64,000 nt of DNA from an uncultured Acetatifactor sp. (GCA_934402315.1 CAKRTS010000003.1:1-64000); one strand, 5' to 3'. Counted from the first letter of the stretch, positions 1 through 8,698 are shown. The notes: generated by a model not told the origin, from the sequence alone. A program made the numbers and translations.

Positions 1-4
1 ATGA

Positions 5-76
5 GGCTCCATGGTCAAGCGGTTAAGACATCGCCCTTTCACGGCGGTAACACGGGTTCGATTCCCGTTGGAGTCA
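5..76 (+). tRNA. tRNA-Glu (anticodon TTC)
   Basis: A full cloverleaf can be folded. The 7-bp acceptor stem pairs GGCTCCA with TGGAGTC with one G-T pair. The anticodon loop CTTTCAC carries TTC at 38-40, and the T-arm contains GGTTCGATTCC. The discriminator base is A76 and no CCA is encoded, so CCA must be added after transcription. It lies 38 bases before a tRNA-Cys in the same direction, and one terminator follows both, so they are probably cotranscribed. The promoter lies outside the window. Confidence 0.96.
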
Positions 77-114
77 TAATATGTGCATTTTGTGCATATC
101 CTATAAGTAAATAT

Positions 115-185
115 GGTGCGATAGCCAAGTGGTAAGGCCCCGGTCTGCAACACCGTCATCGCCGGTTCAAATCCGGCTCGCACCT
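115..185 (+). tRNA. tRNA-Cys (anticodon GCA)
   Basis: The acceptor stem pairs GGTGCGA with TCGCACC. The anticodon GCA is at 147-149, and the T-arm contains GGTTCAAATCC. The discriminator is T185, the U73 identity base expected for tRNA-Cys. No CCA is encoded. It is the last gene of the short tRNA pair and a strong terminator begins seven bases later. Confidence 0.96.
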
Positions 186-191
186 CTCACT

Positions 192-223
192 AACTCCAGA
201 AATCAAGGTTTCTGGAGTTTTTT
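192..223 (+). terminator. Rho-independent terminator of the tRNA pair
   Basis: An 11-bp perfect stem (AACTCCAGAAA with TTTCTGGAGTT) closes a short loop and runs directly into six T residues. It sits just after tRNA-Cys. Confidence 0.93.
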
Positions 224-441
224 GAATCTATTTATAAAGACCAATGTCCCTTTTTCTAATTGCTCTATTTTGCTCATGTTTATAAATTTTGAAACTCCGT
301 TTAAGATAGTTCAATTTCCTTTAGCGTTTGATTAGCATTAAGATAACGCAGCACATAAAAGCATATGTGTGAGGGAGGGGGATTCCATTGCAGTGTTAAA
401 CCTATTGATGGTATTAAATGAAATGATATTTGTAGGACATA
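224..441. other. AT-rich intergenic stretch, nothing recognised
   Basis: Between the tRNA terminator and the first possible reading frame I see no conserved gene, no strong promoter pair and no repeat. Only short reading frames without a ribosome-binding site are present. Confidence 0.5.
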
Positions 442-855
442 ATGAGAAGAAAGGTGATTCAGAAATACGATCAAACAAACGGAATTGTATTATTTAGAAG
501 ATGGGAGAATGAATATGAGACAAAAAATTTGGCAGCAATGATTGTTGCAGCATTTGTGAATCAATGTACACTTGTTGCAGAGGCAAAAGAGTATATTAAT
601 TCGCCACTCGCAGCCTGTACGCATAACTATAGTGCACACAGGGACACTGGGGCGGGCTATACACAAGATTTGGGAACACATATCCATACAATTCTTGTGA
701 TTGATGATACAGAAATTGTATATAGCTGTCATAAAACAAAAGTTGTATCGTATTGTCAACACGAGTGTATATATTGCTATGTCGTAATGACGAATTCCCA
801 TGAACATGCCTATATCCGTCATAGTTATGATGGAAGTGTAGAGACATTGCGTTAA
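442..855 (+). CDS. Doubtful small hypothetical protein (137 aa)
   Basis: An uninterrupted 137-residue frame with a weak AGGA element five bases before the ATG. The product is rich in His, Tyr and Cys, including a C-x3-C-x2-C stretch near residues 105-111 and several His-rich patches. It shows no signal peptide and no family I recognise. It ends about 40 bases before the following lipoprotein gene, so cotranscription is possible. A frame of the same length is open on the opposite strand, which lowers trust in either. It may be a short accessory gene, a decayed remnant or a chance frame in AT-rich DNA. Confidence 0.3.
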   Translation: MRRKVIQKYDQTNGIVLFRRWENEYETKNLAAMIVAAFVNQCTLVAEAKEYINSPLAACTHNYSAHRDTGAGYTQDLGTHIHTILVIDDTEIVYSCHKTKVVSYCQHECIYCYVVMTNSHEHAYIRHSYDGSVETLR

Positions 856-895
856 TAGGGTGATTTGTTTATGATGAAGAGAGGGGAAGTAATGC

Positions 896-3190
896 ATGAA
901 CATAAATTATAAATCTATGAAAATAGTCGGTCTTGTGATTTTGAGTATTCTTGCCCTCTCTCTTTCGGCGTGTGGTTGGCGGCAAACACGAGATCAAGGG
1001 CAGGTCAATACTTCTGAAGAAAATAATGGAAGAATTGATTATAATAAAATTCTGGATGTAATAGATAAGAATGTGACCGACAATTCCATGGATCGATATT
1101 CGAGAGTTACAAAGGGTAGTCTGGAGCTGGAATTCAATGACTATCTGAACGGAGAAGTGCAACAGGGTGCATCAAATTTCATTTTGGGAAATAACAGAGG
1201 CTCTTACTTTGCCAAGCATATTTATGAGGATAAAAGCAGATGTTGGGACGAAATCAGAGTGCGATTGGATGATGGAGAACAGAAAAGGGTAAAACTTTCT
1301 TTTCAGGACTATGATTACAACCAGGCCTTTAGCGTGGGAGCCATATGGAATTCAAATCAATATATCATGAATAAAATCGGAAAAAATCCGGAAACGGGTG
1401 GATATGCGCAACTTTTTTTTGAGACGGATGAGGACTTTAACATTATTTCTCAATTCACGGTGGATTTTCTACGATGCCAAAAGGGTGATTTTGAGGTTGT
1501 GCTGGATTTGGTAGAGGATTGTCATCAATTCATCCATTTTTTAACCTATGTTGCCAATGAAGGCTGGAGATATTATGTGACGGATCTGAAAGGTACCGAG
1601 ATTTATTCGGATCCGGCGACCTTATACGATGGATATGAAAGACCCCGGTTGCAGTTACTTTATAACGGCGAAGCAGCACTTCTGATAAAGGGAGAAAACA
1701 GCGCAGGCTCGGCAAACAGGGTTTCAATGACAAAATATGATGCAGCGTCAGAGAAAATGATGGTCATCAGTGAGTTCAGTCTTGAGGGAAAAGATTCGGA
1801 AACATATTACACATTGTATGATGAAAACACTGTATTATACGCTAATACTCAGGGAATTTTTGTGAGTGATTTCAAAGGTGCCAATGAGGAGACATTATAC
1901 CGCTTTAGCAACCATGGAATGGGAGTGACCAGAATTGCTGCAATGCTAATAAGAGAAGATAAAGGAATTGAACTGATCTATTACGATGCTGAAGAAATTC
2001 CTATCTTTGCCTATTTTTCGCCCACCATCGGGGAAGTGGAGCAAAAAACAATTGAACTTGTAGTTTCGCCATCCTTTACAAAGTTGTATAGCAAAGCGGT
2101 ATTAAAATTTAATCAGGATTTTCCGGCTTATTTTATCAAAATGGTCACAGAAAATGAGACGGACAAGCTGGCAGCAGAAATGGTATCAGGCAAGGGACCG
2201 GTGTTGGTGGATAGTTCCTTATTGGGTTTTGAGGAAAACAAAAAGCTGTGGTTACAGTTGGATGACATGATGGATCAGATGGGACTGACCTCGCAGCTGA
2301 ATGATAAAGCGTTGGAAATGGGTAAAATTGACCAGAAATTATACGGAATTATTACCAACTATTGGATTGAAACTGTTGTTGCATATGAGAAGGATAAGCA
2401 CTGGAATTACAGGGATTTTTTGAATCAGTTGGAAGCAACTCCTGAGATTACTTCTGTATGCAGTTCATCAACTCTTTCTTTTTATCTGACGAGGTTTTTT
2501 ATACGGAATAAGGATGATGCATATATGATTGAAAATGTGGATGGCAGCTACCATATCAGTCCTCAGAAGCTTCAGGAAATGATAGAGTCATACAGACAGG
2601 AGGATTATGGCGAGGAAGAACAAATTAAACCATGGCCTTATGGAAGTGTATTATGTAATGAGATTACGATAATGAAGCCTAAAGAGATAGAATTATTCAG
2701 AAGCTTTTACGGAGAAAAGGTAAATTTCATCGGCTATCCATCTGATGTGAATGAGGGACACTATTTGAATGCATATCCGCCATTAACGATACGATGCACG
2801 GCAACTGTCGAGGAGCAGGCAATAGCCTTTCAGTTTTTTAAATATTTATTGTCTTATGATGTCCAGATCAATACATCAAAAACTGATATTTCTTCGCTCA
2901 GCATAAGAAATGATGTGTTGGAGGAACAGTTTATGGAAATTGGAAAGGTGGAGGCAATTAATAAATTCGGTTATCCGACGACTATGATTGAGAATCTTGA
3001 TATTGAGAAAGATAAAAAAATCTTTTATGAGATTCTTGATAAGGCTCAGCCCGGAGGCAGGCTGGAGAAAGGTATAAGAAGTATTTTGTATGAAGAAATC
3101 AGTTCCTATGAAAACAATGAAATAGGAATGGAGGAGACAATTTCTGCAATTGTCAATCGAGTGCAGTTATTTTTGGATGAGAACAGCTAG
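896..3190 (+). CDS. Orphan solute-binding-like lipoprotein (764 aa)
   Basis: The N-terminus is a lipoprotein signal: basic start, hydrophobic run at 10-24 and lipobox LSAC with Cys26 as the lipidated residue. Roughly residues 60-400 are rich in beta-strand-like and Tyr/Gly segments, as in proteins with an N-terminal propeller-like sensor part. From about residue 395 the sequence resembles the C-terminal half of extracellular sugar-binding proteins, with patterns such as LYSKAVLKFNQDFP and a long helical tail. GAGGGG precedes ATG 896; an ATG four bases earlier gives only a six-codon peptide. No permease or ATPase gene is adjacent, so a transport role is not shown. It may instead be a surface sensor or binding protein. 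Function is inferred from architecture only. Confidence 0.75.
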   Translation: MNINYKSMKIVGLVILSILALSLSACGWRQTRDQGQVNTSEENNGRIDYNKILDVIDKNVTDNSMDRYSRVTKGSLELEFNDYLNGEVQQGASNFILGNNRGSYFAKHIYEDKSRCWDEIRVRLDDGEQKRVKLSFQDYDYNQAFSVGAIWNSNQYIMNKIGKNPETGGYAQLFFETDEDFNIISQFTVDFLRCQKGDFEVVLDLVEDCHQFIHFLTYVANEGWRYYVTDLKGTEIYSDPATLYDGYERPRLQLLYNGEAALLIKGENSAGSANRVSMTKYDAASEKMMVISEFSLEGKDSETYYTLYDENTVLYANTQGIFVSDFKGANEETLYRFSNHGMGVTRIAAMLIREDKGIELIYYDAEEIPIFAYFSPTIGEVEQKTIELVVSPSFTKLYSKAVLKFNQDFPAYFIKMVTENETDKLAAEMVSGKGPVLVDSSLLGFEENKKLWLQLDDMMDQMGLTSQLNDKALEMGKIDQKLYGIITNYWIETVVAYEKDKHWNYRDFLNQLEATPEITSVCSSSTLSFYLTRFFIRNKDDAYMIENVDGSYHISPQKLQEMIESYRQEDYGEEEQIKPWPYGSVLCNEITIMKPKEIELFRSFYGEKVNFIGYPSDVNEGHYLNAYPPLTIRCTATVEEQAIAFQFFKYLLSYDVQINTSKTDISSLSIRNDVLEEQFMEIGKVEAINKFGYPTTMIENLDIEKDKKIFYEILDKAQPGGRLEKGIRSILYEEISSYENNEIGMEETISAIVNRVQLFLDENS

Positions 3191-3192
3191 TA

Positions 3193-3234
3193 TACTGTAT
3201 CACGGACTTCCTGCAAAATATCAATGATACAGTA
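3193..3234. repeat. 10-bp inverted repeat after the lipoprotein gene
   Basis: TACTGTATCA at 3193-3202 is repeated as its exact complement TGATACAGTA at 3225-3234, with a 22-base spacer. It begins three bases after the stop codon of the lipoprotein gene and lies between convergent genes. There is no T-run, so it could be a weak transcript-end hairpin or a protein-binding dyad. Confidence 0.5.
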
Positions 3235-3308
3235 CACTGCCCTATATAATAGTCCTTGGTGTTACCCGGAGATGGTACCAAGTCCCGACACCGGTAACCC
3301 CTCTTGCC

Positions 3309-4505
3309 TTAAAGACAGCCGTAGGCAACGGCGCGCATGCGCAGATGGTGATATTCTTCAAGATTAGGCTGGAGATTATGCATGTAACAGATGGAGAGTC
3401 CTTCTGCCGGATCACATTCCGCCCATGTCCCGGAGCCACCGGTCCAACCAAACTGACCGAGAGAGCCATTGTGCTGGCCGGCATATTTATTCATCAGTGT
3501 ACGCATACCGTAGCCATATCCGTAACCGGCCAGATAATTATTGGAGAAGTCCTCAGCCAGAATTTCCGTGGGGAGAGTATTGGTGCGAATCAGATCAATG
3601 GTTTTGCGGCCGATGATTTGTTCGCCCTTGTATTTTCCACCGTTACACAGCATCTGCATCAGTTTAGTATAATCCCTGCAGTTTGTGATGACTCTGGAGA
3701 AGCCGGGAACTGTACCCAGAGGACCTACAAACATTCTGGCGTATTCAGATCCCGGTATATAGAGAGCATCCTTGTCTCCCAGGGCTTTACCGGGTTTCAG
3801 ATAGTAATCCTTAACCAGACGTTCTTCCAGATCACCGAACAGGAAATTGGCGGAGCTGCTCATTTCCAAGGGATCAAACAGCATTTCTTTAATAACTGTT
3901 TCAGCGGGTTTATTACAAAGAACCTCCAGAAGTCCTGCCGTCAGCTCACTGGAAAAGCCGTAGAGGAAACGGGTTCCAGGTTCAAATGCCAGCGGAACTC
4001 TCGAAGCGGCGCTTATCTGCTCACGCAGAGTGAAGTACCCCTTTGCCCGGAGCTCTTTCATCTCCCGCGCCATTGCAGTTGCGGTAGGGTGACTGACGGG
4101 AAGACCGCCGATGATCATCTCATAGGGTAACCCACAGGTCATGTTGAAGATTTGCTTAAGGGTGATCGGCTTGTCAACCGGAACCTCCTCCATACATCCG
4201 TTTGCATGTTGTATGATTTTTGTTGAATGGCGAAATTCGGGAAAATATTCATAGAGAGGATCCGACATCAGAAATTTTCCCTGTTCATACAGCATCATAG
4301 CTGTAGTATACATTGCAATTTTGGTGAGAGAAGCCTGACGGAAAACGTGCTCGGATGTCAGTTTGATACCATTTTCCCGGTCAGCCCATCCGAAATAGTT
4401 TTCATAGAGAACTGTTCCCTTTTTACATATGAGAATTCCACAGCCGGGCAGGCCGTCATCTACATATTTTTGCAGCAAGCGATCAAGATCTTTAAAATCT
4501 GCCAT
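3309..4505 (-). CDS. Class C beta-lactamase-fold serine hydrolase, paralogue 1 (398 aa)
   Basis: This belongs to the serine hydrolase family of class C beta-lactamases, DD-peptidases and EstB-type esterases. The nucleophile motif S-L-T-K is at residues 59-62. The second motif region YGFSSE lies near residue 185, and the third-motif region GWTGGSGTW near residue 350. There is no signal peptide, so it is probably cytoplasmic and more likely an esterase or amidase than a beta-lactamase. TAGGAGGT precedes the ATG. It lies 13 bases downstream of paralogue 2 on the same strand, so the two form an operon. The natural substrate cannot be read from the sequence. Confidence 0.87.
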   Translation of the reverse strand: MADFKDLDRLLQKYVDDGLPGCGILICKKGTVLYENYFGWADRENGIKLTSEHVFRQASLTKIAMYTTAMMLYEQGKFLMSDPLYEYFPEFRHSTKIIQHANGCMEEVPVDKPITLKQIFNMTCGLPYEMIIGGLPVSHPTATAMAREMKELRAKGYFTLREQISAASRVPLAFEPGTRFLYGFSSELTAGLLEVLCNKPAETVIKEMLFDPLEMSSSANFLFGDLEERLVKDYYLKPGKALGDKDALYIPGSEYARMFVGPLGTVPGFSRVITNCRDYTKLMQMLCNGGKYKGEQIIGRKTIDLIRTNTLPTEILAEDFSNNYLAGYGYGYGMRTLMNKYAGQHNGSLGQFGWTGGSGTWAECDPAEGLSICYMHNLQPNLEEYHHLRMRAVAYGCL

Positions 4506-4518
4506 GTCTGTTTACCTC

Positions 4519-5688
4519 CTATAGTAATCCGTAAGATGCGTTGCGAACGCGGGGATGACAATACATTTCGTCATCAGGAATGAGATTGTGCATATAACAG
4601 ATGGAAAGTCCCTCTGCGGGATCTACCTCGCAGAAGGTTCCAAACCCGCCGGTCCAGCCAAAAGCTCCGGGGGAAGCGTTGAGGCTTCCTGCCGCCGGAT
4701 CGATCAATGTGCGGAAACCATAGCCGTAGCCATATCCGGCATTATAAGCATCCTGAAAGTCTTTCAGTTGTTCTTCATTAAGTCCGTTTGAACGCATCAG
4801 ATCTATTGTTCTGGCGCTCATGAGCTGCTGTCCCCTAAATCTGCCGCCGCAGGCCAGCATTTGCAGCAGATGGGTATAATCATCTACGGTGGAGAAAAGT
4901 CTGGCCCAACCGGCCTCATTTTCCGTTCCGGGCAGATGCTTTTTGTCGAAGAAGCCCGGACCCGGTACAAGTCTGTCATTTTCATCCTTTGCGTAGAGTG
5001 TTACCATGCGATCCCTGATATCACCGAAAAAGGTGGCGCCTGTATCCTTCATTTCAAGGGGATCAAACAGCAGCTCCTTTAGGGCATCATTGACAGGCTT
5101 ATCACACACAGCCTCGATAATTCCGGCAGCAATTTCGCTGGAGAAGCCATAAATCCAATGTGTTCCCGGCTCACAGGCGAGCGGAGCCTCGGAGACGGCA
5201 CGCAACTGTTCGCGCAGGGTGAAATGTCCCTTTTCCCAGAGGGGACGCATACATTCCTGCATACCCTGAAGAGTCAGGTCATAGGTCGGACCATCGAAGT
5301 TACAATAGGGTAAACCACATTTCATGGATAGTGTGTCGCGTATCGTAATCGGGTTTGTGGTGGGGACTATTTCTACATAGCCGTTTGCGTGGCGCACATA
5401 TTTTCTGCTGGAAGCCCATTCCGAAAGATAATTCCCTACCGGATCGGTCAGAAGAAATTTTCCGCGTTCGTATAACATCATCATTGCAGTGTAAAGGGGA
5501 ACCTTGGACATGGAAGCCTGCCGATAAACTGTATCCTTTGTCACAGGCTTTCCTGTATCCATATCGGTGATGCCAAAGTGTCCCTCATAGAGTATGGTGC
5601 CGTGCTGTACTACTTTTAGGGAGCAGCCCGGAATTCTGTGATCTACAAAATTTTGCAGTAGAGAGTCGATATCCTTTCTTGTTGACAT
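4519..5688 (-). CDS. Class C beta-lactamase-fold serine hydrolase, paralogue 2 (389 aa)
   Basis: First gene of the minus-strand hydrolase pair and clearly homologous to paralogues 1 and 3, sharing RQAS-x-x-K, YGFSSE, the GYGYGYGFRTL stretch and GWTGG. The nucleophile motif is S-M-S-K near residue 60. No signal peptide is seen. Two in-frame ATG codons lie six bases apart. The inner one at 5688 is chosen because AGAGGTG sits seven bases before it, while the outer one at 5694 almost touches that site. A promoter with an overlapping 16-bp palindrome lies just upstream. The substrate is unknown. Confidence 0.86.
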   Translation of the reverse strand: MSTRKDIDSLLQNFVDHRIPGCSLKVVQHGTILYEGHFGITDMDTGKPVTKDTVYRQASMSKVPLYTAMMMLYERGKFLLTDPVGNYLSEWASSRKYVRHANGYVEIVPTTNPITIRDTLSMKCGLPYCNFDGPTYDLTLQGMQECMRPLWEKGHFTLREQLRAVSEAPLACEPGTHWIYGFSSEIAAGIIEAVCDKPVNDALKELLFDPLEMKDTGATFFGDIRDRMVTLYAKDENDRLVPGPGFFDKKHLPGTENEAGWARLFSTVDDYTHLLQMLACGGRFRGQQLMSARTIDLMRSNGLNEEQLKDFQDAYNAGYGYGYGFRTLIDPAAGSLNASPGAFGWTGGFGTFCEVDPAEGLSICYMHNLIPDDEMYCHPRVRNASYGLL

Positions 5689-5716
5689 ATGCATTCACCT
5701 CTTGTATAATTTGTCT

Positions 5717-5732
5717 AATTAGAATTCTAATT
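5717..5732. promoter_or_regulatory. Perfect 16-bp palindrome, probable operator
   Basis: AATTAGAATTCTAATT is identical to its own reverse complement. It starts two bases after the -10 box of the minus-strand hydrolase promoter, covering the expected transcription start, and lies in the gap between divergent paralogous genes. Size and symmetry fit a dimeric repressor such as a MarR or TetR type. No such regulator gene is adjacent. Confidence 0.65.
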
Positions 5733-5734
5733 TA

Positions 5735-5763
5735 ATACTAATATGGATGTGCCGGATTGTCAA
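5735..5763 (-). promoter_or_regulatory. Sigma-A-type promoter of the hydrolase pair
   Basis: Read on the minus strand, TTGACA (5763-5758) is followed after 17 bases by TAGTAT (5740-5735). The spacing is ideal and the -35 box perfect. Transcription would enter paralogues 2 and 1. Confidence 0.7.
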
Positions 5764-5843
5764 CTGAAATCAGAAGTTTTACATTTATCAGAGCAGGACT
5801 GTTACATTGCCGGTATAACTAAGTAGAAAGAGGAGGTTATGGG

Positions 5844-7049
5844 ATGGGAAGATTTGAACGACTGGAAAAACTGATGGATTATTTCGCAGAGAACACGGTT
5901 CCTGGCTGCGGCTGCTGCATTATGGAGAATGACGAGGTGTTGTTTGAAAAATATGCCGGACTGACTAATCTGGAAACCAGAGAAAAGGTTGATGCGAGGA
6001 CATTGTTCCGTCAGGCATCAACAACGAAGCTTTTTACGTATGCAATCATGGGGATGCTCTATGAGGAGGGAGCCTTTCTCTTTTCTGATCCGGTTTATGA
6101 ATATCTGCCCGAGTGGAGGAACACGAAGAAATGGATTCAGACTCCTGGTGGTGTGCAGATTGTGCCGGTCGGGAGGCCGATTACTATTATGGATGCGGCG
6201 ACGATGAGATGTGGTCTCCCTTATTGTATGATGCCGGATTTTCATGCCACTGATCCGACATATTTGGGGATGAGCAGGCAAATGGAACGATTAAATGCCA
6301 TGGAGAGTCATACAATACGTGACGAAGTGAGAGCAATGGCCGAAGTTCCGATTGCATTTGAGCCGGGAACTCACTGGCTGTATGGTTTCGGGAGCGAGAT
6401 TATCGGGGCGGTTCTGGAAGAAATAACAGGTAAAAAGGTGAGGGAGCTGTTTGCGGAGCGCATTATCGAACCGTTGGGGTTGAAGGATAGTCTGACCTAT
6501 CATGACGAGGAGAGTCATAAGCGGATGGTTACCCTTTATGGTAAAGATTCAGAGGGACATTTCTGCCGTCCGGAAGCTGATTTTGATGCGGCAACCGACC
6601 CGGAGAAGACTGTGCAGGGAGCACGCTGCAGCCTGCTCTCAACACCACATGATTTTGCTGTATTTATGCAGATGCTTGCAAATGGCGGAAGCTATAAAGG
6701 AATTCGGCTTTTGAGTGAGGGTACGGTGCAAATGCTTCACTCCAATTGTTTAAATGCTGCACAATTAAAAGACTTTAACTGTGATTATCTTGCGGGCTAC
6801 GGCTATGGCTATGGATTCAGAACCTTGATGGATAAGGGAGCGGGCAGTCATAATGGATCTGTCGGTGCGTTTGGCTGGACCGGAGGCTTTGGAACATGGG
6901 CAGAGGCTGATCCGGTTAGAAAGCTTTCGCTCGTCTATATGCATAATATGGTTCCCAACGAGGAGCGCTATCACCACCTGCGGTTCCGCAATACTGCATA
7001 TGCCTGTATCGGTGCAGCAGAAAACCAAAAGCAGCAGGAGACCTTGTAG
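5844..7049 (+). CDS. Class C beta-lactamase-fold serine hydrolase, paralogue 3 (401 aa)
   Basis: Third member of the paralogous set, transcribed divergently from the other two. The nucleophile motif is S-T-T-K at residues 59-62, with YGFGSE near residue 180 and GWTGGFGTW near residue 345. No signal peptide is seen. AGGAGG lies seven bases before ATG 5844; a nearer ATG at 5839 is in another frame. The stop codon sits inside a strong hairpin that probably ends transcription. The shared palindrome suggests coordinated control with paralogues 1 and 2. It could be an esterase, amidase or peptidase. Confidence 0.87.
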   Translation: MGRFERLEKLMDYFAENTVPGCGCCIMENDEVLFEKYAGLTNLETREKVDARTLFRQASTTKLFTYAIMGMLYEEGAFLFSDPVYEYLPEWRNTKKWIQTPGGVQIVPVGRPITIMDAATMRCGLPYCMMPDFHATDPTYLGMSRQMERLNAMESHTIRDEVRAMAEVPIAFEPGTHWLYGFGSEIIGAVLEEITGKKVRELFAERIIEPLGLKDSLTYHDEESHKRMVTLYGKDSEGHFCRPEADFDAATDPEKTVQGARCSLLSTPHDFAVFMQMLANGGSYKGIRLLSEGTVQMLHSNCLNAAQLKDFNCDYLAGYGYGYGFRTLMDKGAGSHNGSVGAFGWTGGFGTWAEADPVRKLSLVYMHNMVPNEERYHHLRFRNTAYACIGAAENQKQQETL

Positions 7050-7062
7050 GTTTCCTGCTGCT
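7030..7062. terminator. Bidirectional terminator hairpin
   Basis: A 14-bp stem (AGCAGCAGGAGACC with GGTTTCCTGCTGCT, one G-T pair) closes the loop TTGTA and contains the stop codon of the plus-strand hydrolase. On the minus strand the hairpin is followed by TTTTGGTTTT, which suits the convergent gene ending at 7096. On the plus strand the T-tract is poor. Confidence 0.75.
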
Positions 7063-7095
7063 CTGTTATGAGCGTTTTCAATCCATGTAAAGAAT

Positions 7096-8481
7096 TCAGT
7101 CCTTGGAATTCATTTCATCCTCAACTTCATCCAGCAATTCTTCCAGCTCATCCAATAACTCTTCTCTGGTGTCAAAAAGCTCCTCCATGTCGTCCAGCTG
7201 ACAGTCAATTCCATCCAGCACGCTTTCTACCGTTTCTACAGGCAGATGCTGCTTTGCCAGCATATCCGGCAGACAGGAAAATTGGGCATTCAGGGAGATC
7301 ATTGCCGGAAGATCGGCGTCCCATTCGGATGCTTCGGCGAAGCCGGTGTTCAGCTGCGGTGCATCCTGTGCCTCATCCAGATGATACTGCGTCTGCAATT
7401 CAGCATAACGGGACCAGAGATCGTTGCGGCGTTCTGTCAGCTCTTCCTGACGACTAATCAGGCTGTCCTGCCGCTCTTTGCCGCCATTCAGTCTCTGCGC
7501 TAATTCCGCCGCGCTTTCCGACCAGTTTCTTTTTTGCTCGACATTTTTCTTGTAGAGATCCGCCATCTGACGTGTGCTCTGTGCGAGATCCCGGGCCATC
7601 TGCTTTGCATTGGTTGCAAATCCCTGTGCCATCTGCTGTACATTCTCGGCAACTCCGTGCATTACCTGACGATGCTGCTTTTCTGTCTGATCTCTTTTAC
7701 CGCGAAGCACTTCCGTAGAATATTTGTCTCCGCCATACATGCTGATTGACGGCCAGCCATCCTCGAATACCAGATTGTGTCTCTGGGGACGGACAGCAGC
7801 AAACTCGTCCGGTTCGTCCGCCCAATCATCATAGGTGGAAGGCTCTTTCGCAGGTTTTACTGCCATGGGAGCGTTGCCGGCAATAAATGAAAGTACGGTA
7901 TTGACTGTCGACTGCTCTGAGCTGGGTGTCATAAAAGGAATGGAGTACAGCTCCCAGCCCTGCTTGTGCAGGAGTGGCTTGATAAAGTTGCGGTTCAGCT
8001 TATAGGTGTAACAATCTTCCTGTTGGTCAAAGAAAGTAATCCGAAGCTGACAGATCTCGCTGCTCTTATCGTTCTCGCCGCCGTTAAGCCAGAATACAAA
8101 CTGATAATCCGTATTCGGTAAAAGAGTAAGACAAGCGGAATCTGCTCTTACATAGGCATCATTCCAGCTGCCGAGCAGCAGGCATTCAACAAGACCACCG
8201 TCAAAATCGTTGATGAAGCTTCGCTCTATAGCGTTTTGACTGTTGAAATTCTGAGTCTGTTTCAAGGACCATTTCCGTGGATTGAAATATATGTAATTCA
8301 TTTGTTCTACCTCCGATTGATTTGAATTTTCATCGGACGGTTCTGCTTCCGCAAACAAACGAATGGTACAGTCGTCCACGAAAAGCGCCCGCCCATTCCT
8401 GATTAGCCCCTTAGCCCGTTTGGGGTAAGTGGTACCTACATATGTTCCATTTTCTGCAATGATTGTAACGTTTTTTGTCAT
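7096..8481 (-). CDS. Coiled-coil protein with RRXRR/PLMP-like N-terminus (461 aa)
   Basis: I do not know the function. Residues 12-42 (TTYPKRAKGLIRNGRA, then a segment ending CTIRL) resemble the RRXRR or PLMP segment at the start of IscB-type proteins, where PxxARxLLxxGKA leads into FTIQL. No RuvC or HNH nuclease motifs follow. Residues 60-200 form a predicted beta-rich middle part. Residues about 245-370 are a long coiled coil rich in Gln, Ala and Lys, and the C-terminus is strongly acidic (Glu/Asp/Leu repeats). AGGGGGAG lies before the ATG. It has its own promoter and a long leader. Proteins with a similar N-terminus occur, as I recall, as hypothetical proteins in Lachnospiraceae. Confidence 0.8.
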   Translation of the reverse strand: MTKNVTIIAENGTYVGTTYPKRAKGLIRNGRALFVDDCTIRLFAEAEPSDENSNQSEVEQMNYIYFNPRKWSLKQTQNFNSQNAIERSFINDFDGGLVECLLLGSWNDAYVRADSACLTLLPNTDYQFVFWLNGGENDKSSEICQLRITFFDQQEDCYTYKLNRNFIKPLLHKQGWELYSIPFMTPSSEQSTVNTVLSFIAGNAPMAVKPAKEPSTYDDWADEPDEFAAVRPQRHNLVFEDGWPSISMYGGDKYSTEVLRGKRDQTEKQHRQVMHGVAENVQQMAQGFATNAKQMARDLAQSTRQMADLYKKNVEQKRNWSESAAELAQRLNGGKERQDSLISRQEELTERRNDLWSRYAELQTQYHLDEAQDAPQLNTGFAEASEWDADLPAMISLNAQFSCLPDMLAKQHLPVETVESVLDGIDCQLDDMEELFDTREELLDELEELLDEVEDEMNSKD

Positions 8482-8586
8482 GGGTGTCTCCCCCTCTTGC
8501 TAAACTGTGCGGTGTGCTGTTTTTTGTTATGGGTGCCATCCCCGGAGCCGCGTAAATGATACAGAGAAGCCCGGGTTCACACTCAG

Positions 8587-8600
8587 GATACTCAAGTATC
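8587..8600. promoter_or_regulatory. 14-bp dyad near the start of the coiled-coil gene transcript
   Basis: GATACTCAAGTATC has perfect 6-bp arms around two bases and lies about six bases past the -10 box of the minus-strand promoter, near the expected transcription start. It may be an operator. Confidence 0.4.
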
Positions 8601-8605
8601 ATCTA

Positions 8606-8636
8606 ATTATATACATACAGCTGTGTAATTTGTCAA
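8606..8636 (-). promoter_or_regulatory. Promoter of the coiled-coil gene
   Basis: Read on the minus strand, TTGACA (8636-8631) is followed by TATATA after 17 bases, or TATAAT after 19 bases. The transcript would have a leader of about 115 bases before the start at 8481. I saw no known riboswitch in that leader. Confidence 0.65.
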
Positions 8637-8698
8637 CCGATTATCTCCTAAAGATTTCCTTTCATATATAAATAATCTGTAAACTGCAAGGACTATTA

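Noticed and set aside
7068..7457. 129-residue plus-strand frame after the third hydrolase
   Set aside because: It is antisense to the acidic tail of the coiled-coil gene and follows a terminator hairpin, with no ribosome-binding site.
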